64,000 bases of DNA from Porphyromonas catoniae ATCC 51270 (lineage in GTDB: Bacteria; Bacteroidota; Bacteroidia; Bacteroidales; Porphyromonadaceae): assembly GCF_000565015.1 (NCBI RefSeq), contig NZ_JDFF01000024.1, positions 166,175 to 230,174 on the forward strand. The letters run 5' to 3'. The translations under genes and the position numbers were made by a program. Position 1 is the first letter of the stretch, and each line of letters starts with the position of its first letter. The notes beneath the pieces are model-generated. The model made no database searches, had not been told where the DNA came from, and was given only the letters and a program-made list of their open reading frames with translations. Below are positions 8,554 through 15,839 of this stretch, in pieces.

Positions 8554-9696
8554 TTAGATATTAAATCCGAAGAATCTCATGCCACTCTCAGAGTTGAGAT
8601 TGATCATAGGATACTTCTCAGGGTAATACCAAGCAATGAGTTCGCTAGCAGAGGATATCCCAAAGTACTTGATCTCCCCAATAACCTCTTCAATAAGTTG
8701 GGAATTGATAGAGGGGGCCTGTATAAGTCGATTCCATGCCCTGGCGATGCTTCGTGGATCATTCTCAGAAAGTATTTTGGTCTTATTCAATGGCCGGCTG
8801 TGTAGGCAGTGTAGACACTCCAAAACTTCCTCTATCTTCTCCTTTCGAGGAGAGTCACCAGCTTTAAAAGGGAGGAGTTCACGGATGCGATTCCTACGAT
8901 CTAAGCGCCACAGTCCACTTCCAGGAGCATAGGACATGGACATTAACTCAAAGTAGCGGAGTATCTCTTGCTTCACCTCCCTTGAAGTTAATGATCGATT
9001 CTTATTACACCCCTTAGAGGGCTTGTCCGGATGATCATGGTAGAGGAAGTTAAAGAAGTAGTCTAGTTCTTCATACAGAGAGAACCCCTCTCGGACCATC
9101 TGCTGATTACGTCCTGTGACGGACTCGTATAGAGAGGCCAATTCTTTGAACTGATCGCATTTTTTAAGAAACTGGTCACTTGCCCCAGAAGTGTACTTAG
9201 GTAGCTTATAGAGTACCTTATATTTAGTCGAGTCCTCTTTATTTGTAATAGTTTTGGAAGGAGATGGGGGCAGAGATGAGACTGCCTGAGCCTTCTTCCA
9301 CCACTGGTCAAATAGCGTGACCACCTGCTCTATCCCAGACACCACCTGTCCGACTTCGTGCCTAGCACTGAACGCCATTCCTGTAAGATTCGCAGAGGTC
9401 AAGAGACACCAATCATCTATGAGGTAGATTTTTGCGTGCAAACTTAACAGACTACGAATTTCGGTGTTGGGGCTTTCCTTAAATTGGGCATAAGTGTCAC
9501 GACGAATAAAGCCTGACTCGACATCAGTTAGTACTCGAAAATCTATGTGGCTACGCATCCAGTTCCCACCAATGATCTTCTGCACATCTTTGAAATTCCC
9601 AATATAGGGAGAGGCTATCCAGATACGTTTTTTCGCTTGGTCACAATGCTCTCTCAGAGCATTGACGAGGTTTTGACCTGACAGTATAGTATTCAT
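8554..9696 (-). CDS. Phospholipase D-fold protein with unknown C-terminal region
   Basis: Residues 1-125 form a PLD-like domain with a single HKD motif, HAKIYLIDDW (H87, K89, D94), followed by TSANLTG (S101, N103) and RHEVG, the usual pattern of PLD-type nucleases that act as dimers. Residues 150-380 contain a helical region without a family I can name; it ends with AWYYPEKYPMINLNSESG, resembling the 'P-x-x-Y/F-P-x-I-N' end of helix-hairpin-helix-like modules. There is no signal peptide, so it is probably cytoplasmic. It is the third gene of an apparent operon HU-like protein, small membrane protein, PLD protein (gaps of 14 and 12 nt). PLD domains of this type occur in restriction and anti-phage nucleases, but also in repair proteins; the target here is unknown. 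Confidence 0.7.
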   Translation of the reverse strand: MNTILSGQNLVNALREHCDQAKKRIWIASPYIGNFKDVQKIIGGNWMRSHIDFRVLTDVESGFIRRDTYAQFKESPNTEIRSLLSLHAKIYLIDDWCLLTSANLTGMAFSARHEVGQVVSGIEQVVTLFDQWWKKAQAVSSLPPSPSKTITNKEDSTKYKVLYKLPKYTSGASDQFLKKCDQFKELASLYESVTGRNQQMVREGFSLYEELDYFFNFLYHDHPDKPSKGCNKNRSLTSREVKQEILRYFELMSMSYAPGSGLWRLDRRNRIRELLPFKAGDSPRKEKIEEVLECLHCLHSRPLNKTKILSENDPRSIARAWNRLIQAPSINSQLIEEVIGEIKYFGISSASELIAWYYPEKYPMINLNSESGMRFFGFNI

Positions 9697-9708
9697 TTCT
9701 CTTTAAGT

Positions 9709-9915
9709 TTAGTTATGATCACATCGGGTGGCTTCATTCTCTAGGTCTGGGTCATGCCCTACATATCCCAGCAGAAGAGCTGTTCCCATCAAGAGGAAGA
9801 CTCCTACGAACGGTTGCCAAGAAATATCTAGTGAAGGAGAACTCATAGTCTCATTCACTAGATAAATGACTATGAAGTAGGATAGAGAGAAAAGGGTTAG
9901 GAAGAATCGCTTCAC
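9709..9915 (-). CDS. Small membrane protein (two predicted helices)
   Basis: A 68-residue protein with hydrophobic segments at about 4-20 and 35-52 and a charged end (GHDPDLENEATRCDHN), probably an inner-membrane hairpin. The start is GTG at 9915 (reads MKRFFLTLF); the next ATG (residue 24) would delete the first helix. It lies 10 nt after the HU-like gene and 12 nt before the PLD gene, so coupled expression is likely. No family recognised. In Bacteroides a tiny protein often sits between an HU-related gene and an amidase gene; position is similar, sequence resemblance was not established. Confidence 0.55.
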   Translation of the reverse strand: MKRFFLTLFSLSYFIVIYLVNETMSSPSLDISWQPFVGVFLLMGTALLLGYVGHDPDLENEATRCDHN

Positions 9916-9925
9916 TTTCTAAGAA

Positions 9926-10411
9926 TTATATTCCTACATACCCGCCTCCAGGGGTGTCATTCGAAGAGCCACCTCCAGCGTTAGGTTTCGCTTTCTTAGC
10001 CTTCTTCGTGCGGGGAGCGACCCGCTCGAAGCTGACATCATCCAAGCGGAAGTACTCGGCATTGGGGCGTAGCGTCACGCGAGCTTCGGTGATGTGGATG
10101 TTGGCATTGAATTCCTCTCCCTTGGGTACGACCTTGCTCTTGAAGCTAGGCTTCAGTTTACCGAGGCGTCCGAACTCGACCATATCGCCGTTAGCGACGA
10201 GTTTTCTCGCCATATCGGCGGCTAGATTGAGCACGGAGGCAACCTCCATGTAGTTGAAAGTAGTTTGGTCGGCGACCATTTCGCAGAAGTGGTCGAAGGA
10301 GACGCTACGTCGGTCTGTGGGCGAAGCTACTTGTACAATCTTCCCTTTGAGCTTGCCAATGCTCATTTTTCTTTCGCGTAGCACGTAGGCTAAAGGCTTA
10401 TTCTTTCCCAT
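9926..10411 (-). CDS. HU-related DNA-binding protein
   Basis: A 161-residue member of the HU-related family common in Bacteroidota. It has the HU/IHF fold order: an N-terminal helical part with VSFDHFCEMVADQ and NYMEVASVLNLAADMARKLVANGDMVEFGRLGKLKPSF (the HU-like helix and beta turn), then an arm region RPNAEYFRLDDVSFERV, and a C-terminal lysine-rich tail APRTKKAKKAKPNAGGG ending in a Gly-rich stretch. The start at ATG 10411 is preferred over an upstream TTG. A -7 box TAACTTTG is at 10474-10481; its -33 position falls on the first unit of array A2. First gene of the operon with 9709-9915 and 8554-9696. Role is probably architectural DNA binding; a specific target is not known. Confidence 0.82.
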   Translation of the reverse strand: MGKNKPLAYVLRERKMSIGKLKGKIVQVASPTDRRSVSFDHFCEMVADQTTFNYMEVASVLNLAADMARKLVANGDMVEFGRLGKLKPSFKSKVVPKGEEFNANIHITEARVTLRPNAEYFRLDDVSFERVAPRTKKAKKAKPNAGGGSSNDTPGGGYVGI

Positions 10412-10473
10412 GGGGTTCAAATAGTATTAAGCTGTTAATAATGCAGTTATGCATCCTACTTGGTAGGACTCTA

Positions 10474-10481
10474 CAAAGTTA
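10474..10481 (-). promoter_or_regulatory. -7 box for the HU-like operon
   Basis: TAACTTTG on the minus strand, ~63 nt before the ATG. No TTG box is seen at the expected distance; that place is occupied by array A2 (from 10500). Confidence 0.6.
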
Positions 10482-10499
10482 ATAATTCCTCTATGAATA

Positions 10500-10667
10500 T
10501 TCCTATATAGCTTCACCCCAAAAGCTATATAGGAATGCGATGATTACTATGTAGTAATCGGGGCGATCCTATATAGTAATCTCCCGAAAGCTATATAGGA
10601 ACACAAAGAAAGCTATATAGCAATCGGGCGAATCCTATATAGGAATCAGCCCAAAGCTATATAGCTT
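10500..10667. repeat. Tandem palindrome array A2 (8 units, 22-bp period)
   Basis: CTATATAG cores start at 10503, 10525, 10547 (CTATGTAG), 10569, 10591, 10613, 10635 and 10657, always 22 bp apart. Each unit is 14 bp (for example TTCCTATATAGCTT) plus an 8-nt linker. Unit 2 is the exact reverse complement of unit 1, and unit 8 is a perfect palindrome. The array fills most of the 298-bp gap between the TIR-like gene's end and the HU-like promoter; the remaining bases hold no other signal I can see. Confidence 0.93.
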
Positions 10668-10718
10668 TCGCTGGGATCCTTTGCTCAAGGCTCCTCGTTA
10701 TCTGAGTAGACCAGGGAG

Positions 10719-11561
10719 TTACTTCAGTAATTTGTTTGGGTCAAACTCATAGCCACAGGCCTGCAGTTCCTTGCCTACGGCTAACTTCCAACCTCCCCCT
10801 TCATCCATTGGGATGTAGACGACACCAGATATATCAGTAGGCTTCTCGATATCTCCTTTGACAAGGGCACAGACATTCTTTCGTCCAATTTTCCCGATGA
10901 GGTAGCCGTGTTCAAAGACTACATTCTGTCTTGCCCGAGGTTTCAGTTGCTCTCCCTTCTTTTGGGATGTGCCCAAGTCACAAGGGGTATACAGCACGAT
11001 GCCAAACCCAACATTAGTATTCGCTTCGATCTTTTCGATGATCGTCCTCCCTGAACTCGCTTGTTCATCCAGGATAATAGCCTCAAGATCCAATTTCTCT
11101 ATGAACCCAGCAACCGCTAGCCGTGCAGCTTCGTCATGCCCATGCACGATGAAGACTTTGGATTTGTCCATAGGAGCTTTGGGTTTGGTCACTGTTGGTG
11201 CTTCAGGTTGGGGCGTAGCTTCCTGAAGAAGACTTCTGCACTCCTTGAGGATATTCCTTGTAATATCCTTGGTGTAGTCACTACGTTTAATGATACCTTC
11301 TCGTGGAATAGGTAAAAAAACATTAGGCCCCCGCCGTCTTTTCACTTCGATAACATATTCTTTTGATGTGTAAGCTGATTCTCCAATTACAATACGTTTC
11401 ACCTTCGCTTCATCAAGGAAATATCCACTAAATACGAATTGCTCCCCTTTTAAATAGGGAATAATGAACTCATCTTTAATTTCTGACAGATCCGTCTTGT
11501 CCAGTTCATAATATGGTTCGCTGGATTCATAGGACTCAATAAGTACGTGGTAGTATGGCAT
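10719..11561 (-). CDS. TIR-like nucleotide-binding domain protein
   Basis: 280 residues. Residues 136-255 match the predicted nucleotide-binding TIR-like domain seen in Cap12/Pycsar-type effectors: KVFIVHGHDE (136-144), DEQASSGRTIIEKIE (165-179, with E176 in the likely NAD-cleaving helix), GFGIVLYTPCDLG and RARQNVVFEHGYLIGK (209-224). Residues 1-115 form an unrecognised alpha/beta domain, joined by a Pro/Thr-rich linker (about 115-132). TIR domains of this class degrade NAD+ when activated in phage-infected cells, but no cyclase, Argonaute or other partner lies next to it, so a defence role is inference. The ATG at 11561 is preferred over a GTG two codons upstream. A -7 box TATCTTTG lies at 11594-11601. 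Confidence 0.78.
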   Translation of the reverse strand: MPYYHVLIESYESSEPYYELDKTDLSEIKDEFIIPYLKGEQFVFSGYFLDEAKVKRIVIGESAYTSKEYVIEVKRRRGPNVFLPIPREGIIKRSDYTKDITRNILKECRSLLQEATPQPEAPTVTKPKAPMDKSKVFIVHGHDEAARLAVAGFIEKLDLEAIILDEQASSGRTIIEKIEANTNVGFGIVLYTPCDLGTSQKKGEQLKPRARQNVVFEHGYLIGKIGRKNVCALVKGDIEKPTDISGVVYIPMDEGGGWKLAVGKELQACGYEFDPNKLLK

Positions 11562-11593
11562 AAGCACTTGTGTTATTTGAGTGTATTGTCGGA

Positions 11594-11601
11594 CAAAGAT
11601 A
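11594..11601 (-). promoter_or_regulatory. -7 box for TIR-like gene
   Basis: TATCTTTG on the minus strand, 32 nt before the ATG; no clear -33 box. Confidence 0.6.
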
Positions 11602-11649
11602 AGAAACAGAAGTAAGGAGATAACGAAGTGAAGTACTCGAAGGGACTAC

Positions 11650-13074
11650 TTACTTGCCGATGCAGAAGTGGGCGAAGATGTTGTGGAGGATGGAGTCACT
11701 GGTGATCTCGCTGCCGGTGACTTCGCCGATCGACGTGATCGCTCGACGAAGATCGGGCGTCAAGAGATCCGTGGAGAGACCGTCCATTAGACCCTGGCGA
11801 ACCAGTCGTAGCCCCGTGAGCGCTTCCTTCAAGAGAGCGTGGTGACGAGCATTGCTGACGACGAGGTCAGAGGGAGCCAGGTGAGGAAGCGCAAGCGAAT
11901 CAATCAGCGCCTTACGCAAGCCTTCGAGTCCTGTTTGTGCCCGTGCTGAGATGGGAAGGAGCGGTGTGTCGGGAGGTAGCGACTTGAAGAATGGTGAGCT
12001 CGTGACGAGTGTGTCAAGCGCTTCTTCTCCGAGAAGGTCGGTCTTATTCAGTAGAACGAGCAGGGGCTTCTCTGCAAGGTGAGGGAGTACTTCACTGAGA
12101 GAAGCGAGGTAAGTCTCTTCTGTGAGACGAGTCACATCGACCACCAGGAGTACGATGTGGGCAGAAGCGATCTTGCTGTAGCTTCGTTCGATGCCCAGCG
12201 CTTCGATGGTATCCGAAGTTGTACGCAGTCCAGCGGTGTCGATGAAGCGGAAGAGTATTCCCTCGATATTAAGGACATCTTCGATCGTATCACGGGTCGT
12301 CCCATGGATGTCACTTACGATCGCGCGCTCTTCACCAAGCAGGGCGTTAAGGAGAGTGCTCTTACCGACGTTGGTCGCTCCTGCGATCGCTACAGGTATG
12401 CCCTTCTTAATCGCATTACCGAGACGGAAGCTGTCGGTGAGTCGTCCGATCTTGCTGGTCAGTTCGTCAAGTAAGCTGAGTAGCTGTGTGCGGTCAGCGA
12501 AGTTCACATCTTCTTCACTGAAGTCTAGCTCTAGCTCCATGAGCGAGGAGAGGTGAATGAGGCGCTCCCGAAGCGAACGGAATTCAGCACTATACCCCCC
12601 CTTCATCTGCGTGAGTGCCATGCGGTGCTGAGCTACACTCTCTGATGAGATCAAGTCGGCTACAGCCTCGGCTCGGCTGAGGTCCATCTTCCCATTAAGG
12701 TAAGCCCGCTGCGTATACTCCCCTGGAGCTGCCATACGGCAACCATTATCAGTGAGGGCTTCTAGTAGGGCTTGCTGGATATACACTGAGCCATGGCAAG
12801 AGATTTCCACTACATCCTCGCCCGTGTAGGAGTGTGGAGCACGGAAGCAGGTAACGAGTACTTCGTCCAGCATCTTACCCTCGTGTATGACCTTCCCAAA
12901 ATAAGCCACGCGATCCTTTGCTCGCTCTAATGTCCGAAGTTCGGATGACGAGAAGATTTGATCCACAATGCCAATAGCCTCAGAACCAGAGATGCGGATA
13001 AGAGCAATACCTGCAGATCCTGGTGCCGTAGCTATCGCACATATGGTATCACTGCCAAGAGGAATATGATGCAT
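11650..13074 (-). CDS. mnmE: tRNA uridine-5-carboxymethylaminomethyl modification GTPase
   Basis: MnmE with MnmG modifies U34 in the wobble position of several tRNAs. At 474 residues it has the expected layout: N-terminal folate-binding domain (DTICAIATAPGSAGIALIRISG, then CFRAPHSYTGEDVVEISCHG), helical domain, inserted Ras-like G domain from about 220 (GATNVGKSTLL, IHGTTRDTI, DTAGLR, LNKTD), and the C-terminal FCIGK with the catalytic Cys. Start at 13074 (MHHIPLGSD). It is the last gene of a minus-strand run behind an MBOAT and two SGNH genes (9-nt gap), with no promoter visible in between, so a housekeeping tRNA enzyme appears to share a transcript with an O-acylation cluster. Confidence 0.96.
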   Translation of the reverse strand: MHHIPLGSDTICAIATAPGSAGIALIRISGSEAIGIVDQIFSSSELRTLERAKDRVAYFGKVIHEGKMLDEVLVTCFRAPHSYTGEDVVEISCHGSVYIQQALLEALTDNGCRMAAPGEYTQRAYLNGKMDLSRAEAVADLISSESVAQHRMALTQMKGGYSAEFRSLRERLIHLSSLMELELDFSEEDVNFADRTQLLSLLDELTSKIGRLTDSFRLGNAIKKGIPVAIAGATNVGKSTLLNALLGEERAIVSDIHGTTRDTIEDVLNIEGILFRFIDTAGLRTTSDTIEALGIERSYSKIASAHIVLLVVDVTRLTEETYLASLSEVLPHLAEKPLLVLLNKTDLLGEEALDTLVTSSPFFKSLPPDTPLLPISARAQTGLEGLRKALIDSLALPHLAPSDLVVSNARHHALLKEALTGLRLVRQGLMDGLSTDLLTPDLRRAITSIGEVTGSEITSDSILHNIFAHFCIGK

Positions 13075-13083
13075 GGGGTGAGG

Positions 13084-14607
13084 CTAGAAATTGAAGTAGA
13101 TAAAGGGCTGAGCATCCGCACTCCTTATCTGTAGGAGAGCGAAGATTACCACGAGGAATATACCGGCCTGAACGAGGAAACTACGCTCAGTAATCCAAGA
13201 GCGGAATCGCTGCTCCTGACGATGAGATGTGAAATGGAGGAGATACCCAATCACAAGCAGAATAAGCACATTACGATAGCCGTCTATAAACTGAAGGAAA
13301 ACCTCAGGGGTGAAGTGATCTGTGATCTGAGTGATAACCATTGTGGCCGTATCCATCGTGTCTGCACGGAAGAAGATCCATGCGAAGCAGACGAGGTGGA
13401 AGGTAATGACTTGCCCAATGAACCGCTGTATTCTCAATGGATTCTTTCTTCTCCATCCGAAGTGATCAAAAATAGATAAGTAAAGCTTGTGCAGAGCAAG
13501 AGCCACACCATGTATAGCTCCCCAGAGTACAAAACGTAATGCAGCACCATGCCATAGTCCGCCTAGCAGCATGGTAATGATGAGGTTGACGTAGGTACGT
13601 ACCTTACCCTTTCTATTTCCTCCGAGAGGGATGTAGAGATAATCTCGTAGCCATGTGGAGAGGGAGATATGCCAGCGACGCCAAAACTCCGTGATGTTAC
13701 CAGACTGATAGGGGGAATCAAAGTTAATATTGAAGCGGAAACCTAACAGTAGTGCTATCCCAATAGCCATATCCGAGTACCCAGAGAAGTCACAGTAGAT
13801 CTGCATGGCATAGCCATACACGGCAAAGAGGTTCTCTAGTCCAGTAAAGCGTGATGGCTCCGCAAAGACCTGATCCACAAGGTTTGCACCAATGAAGTCT
13901 CCGATGATTGCCTTTTTAATAAGCCCGCTGATAATCAGAGCAAGAGCTTCTCCATACTCAGCTTTTAACAGCTGTGGACGACGATGTATCTGAGGTATGA
14001 AGTCTTTGGCTCGCACAATAGGGCCAGCTACGAGCTGAGGGAAAAAGGACAGGTAGAAGAGATAGTCAATCCAACGACGTAAGGGACGTATCTCTCCTCT
14101 ATAAATATCCACTGTATAGCTCAGTGTCTGGAACGTATAGAAGGAAATCCCTGCCGGGATGAAATAGTCACGTGCCTCTAGTGGTACATCGAGAGGGGAG
14201 GATAGCCCCAGTGAAGCAAGGGCCATCTGTAGAAGATCTAAGAGGAAATAGAAATACTTGAAGTAGGATAGTAGGCTAAGATTAACCAATATACTTGTGC
14301 AAACTAAGTACTTCCTTCTTGATGGATCATCAGTTGCTTCCATAGCTCGACCAATCAGGTAGTCCATCGTTGCAGAGAATAGCAAGATCAGGACGTACTC
14401 ACCACTGCTCTCATAATAAAAGAAGAGGGAGAATAGAGCAACGAAGATAATGCGCAACGTTGTCGTCCGCCTCAGTATCATGTACATTGGAAGGAAGAAG
14501 AGTGCGCAGAAAAGAAATAGCCCCGAGGAGAAGATCATCGGGCTCTCTCGGCTGAAGGTCAGTACGTCGGGAAGTCTTCCCCAGTCTATTGTATCTAGGT
14601 AGTTCAT
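13084..14607 (-). CDS. MBOAT-family O-acyltransferase
   Basis: 507-residue polytopic membrane protein of the AlgI/DltB type, which moves acyl groups across the inner membrane for transfer to a polysaccharide. Around ten hydrophobic segments are seen. Family signatures are TFQTLSYTVDIYRGEI, YFPAG-like EARDYFIPAGISFYTF, the FWRRWHISLSTWLRDY motif with its conserved His, and GGLWHGAALRFVLWG with the active-site His. Two SGNH hydrolase-like genes follow upstream in the same run, the pairing seen in alginate-type acetylation (AlgI with AlgJ/AlgX). The acceptor polymer is not shown by the sequence; mnmE follows 9 nt downstream. Confidence 0.92.
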   Translation of the reverse strand: MNYLDTIDWGRLPDVLTFSRESPMIFSSGLFLFCALFFLPMYMILRRTTTLRIIFVALFSLFFYYESSGEYVLILLFSATMDYLIGRAMEATDDPSRRKYLVCTSILVNLSLLSYFKYFYFLLDLLQMALASLGLSSPLDVPLEARDYFIPAGISFYTFQTLSYTVDIYRGEIRPLRRWIDYLFYLSFFPQLVAGPIVRAKDFIPQIHRRPQLLKAEYGEALALIISGLIKKAIIGDFIGANLVDQVFAEPSRFTGLENLFAVYGYAMQIYCDFSGYSDMAIGIALLLGFRFNINFDSPYQSGNITEFWRRWHISLSTWLRDYLYIPLGGNRKGKVRTYVNLIITMLLGGLWHGAALRFVLWGAIHGVALALHKLYLSIFDHFGWRRKNPLRIQRFIGQVITFHLVCFAWIFFRADTMDTATMVITQITDHFTPEVFLQFIDGYRNVLILLVIGYLLHFTSHRQEQRFRSWITERSFLVQAGIFLVVIFALLQIRSADAQPFIYFNF

Positions 14608-14627
14608 TTATATCTATAGTCGTTTGG

Positions 14628-15839
14628 CTACTTCAGAGCCATAAGAAGGGCATCGGCCAGTAGCCTCCCCTGACGTTCGTAGCCTGACACGCTGTAGTGT
14701 ACACGATCGGAGGCAATCAGCCCCTCACTGATCCATCTGCTCATCCCTGATTCTCCACCCATAGCACTGAAGAGATCAAAGGCAGCTATGGCATGAGCTT
14801 CAGCATAGCGCATAATCTCGGCAGAGAGGCGTCGAGCATTATCGTTAAAGCTATAGCTCATCTTCACAGAGCGGTGACTCCGTTTCTTTTTCCCCTTACG
14901 GGTATAGCTCACGACAGCACGGCGAAAATAACTGGGTGGGGGAGTAGTAAGTAAAATCTTTGTCCTAGGGAGTGCAGCTTGGACATACTCTATCATTTGA
15001 TTCAGATTCTGCTGAAACTCACTCATAGAGAAAGCATGGCTGTAGGAATCGTTTGTTCCAAGGGATATGATGAGGAGCTCAGGCTCGAGTAACGCCAGCT
15101 GCTCAATATAGTCCTCACGAGCATAGTGTTTATATGCTGTGCCATTGATCCCAATATCATGTACGAGGGCTCCTCCCTGTCCAGAGAAGAGTACACAGCC
15201 TGCATAGACTGCTTCGTCCCCATCTCTACGGTCTGGTCTAAGTGAAACTTCTGTATGCGAAGATGACCAAGAAAGGGTGTCTACGACATAAGCACCTACG
15301 GAGAACTTCCCCTTATGCAACTGACTTACGGGGAAACTCGTCAATGGGTAGGATGATGCTGTACGTAAGACGTGCATCTTGTTGAAAGGGCTAAGAGCTG
15401 AAGATACCGATATAGAGAAAGCTCCCACCTTGCTGGAGCCTACCACATAGCCACCAACTCCCATAGGCAGAGATCCTTCATCCTTGAGCAGAGTTTGTCT
15501 CTGCCATAAAAGTCCTGCGCTTGTTACCTTATAATTATCTGGGGCATTCGACCCAAGGAGTCGATACCAACCAACCCAGCCACGCCCTGCATTGCCATAA
15601 GTACTCTGTAGCTTTTGCCTTAGAGGGGCAGTTGTATGCCCTGCTTGGATGTGGCTATCTCCAATCTGAACGATCGATACTGCACGCCCTGAACGCTTGC
15701 TAGCAGAGAGCTTGGCAGCTAGGCTTGTGAAGTAGCCTTTAGGTGCATACCAATTGGGCTGGGTACGAGGGACAGATGCATAGCCTCCCACAGAAGAGAG
15801 GAGTAGCAAACCCCAGAGACTTAGCTTACTTAATCGCAT
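14628..15839 (-). CDS. Secreted SGNH/GDSL hydrolase-like protein
   Basis: About 403 residues with a signal peptide (MRLSKLSLWGLLLLSSVGGYAS) and an SGNH fold: block I VQIGDSHIQAG (Ser nucleophile), block III LLIISLGTNDSY (Asn), and block V SDRVHYSVSGYERQG (Asp-x-x-His). A middle insertion (about 90-220) probably is a beta-sandwich, as in many MBOAT-linked SGNH proteins. The start at 15839 is chosen for the signal peptide; it overlaps the upstream SGNH gene by 14 nt. A start 10 codons earlier is possible. Likely periplasmic partner of the MBOAT protein, as acyl transferase or esterase. Confidence 0.82.
   Translation of the reverse strand: MRLSKLSLWGLLLLSSVGGYASVPRTQPNWYAPKGYFTSLAAKLSASKRSGRAVSIVQIGDSHIQAGHTTAPLRQKLQSTYGNAGRGWVGWYRLLGSNAPDNYKVTSAGLLWQRQTLLKDEGSLPMGVGGYVVGSSKVGAFSISVSSALSPFNKMHVLRTASSYPLTSFPVSQLHKGKFSVGAYVVDTLSWSSSHTEVSLRPDRRDGDEAVYAGCVLFSGQGGALVHDIGINGTAYKHYAREDYIEQLALLEPELLIISLGTNDSYSHAFSMSEFQQNLNQMIEYVQAALPRTKILLTTPPPSYFRRAVVSYTRKGKKKRSHRSVKMSYSFNDNARRLSAEIMRYAEAHAIAAFDLFSAMGGESGMSRWISEGLIASDRVHYSVSGYERQGRLLADALLMALK

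Noticed and set aside
12079..12474. 131-codon open frame opposite mnmE
   Set aside because: Mirror frame of a conserved gene; no independent signals.
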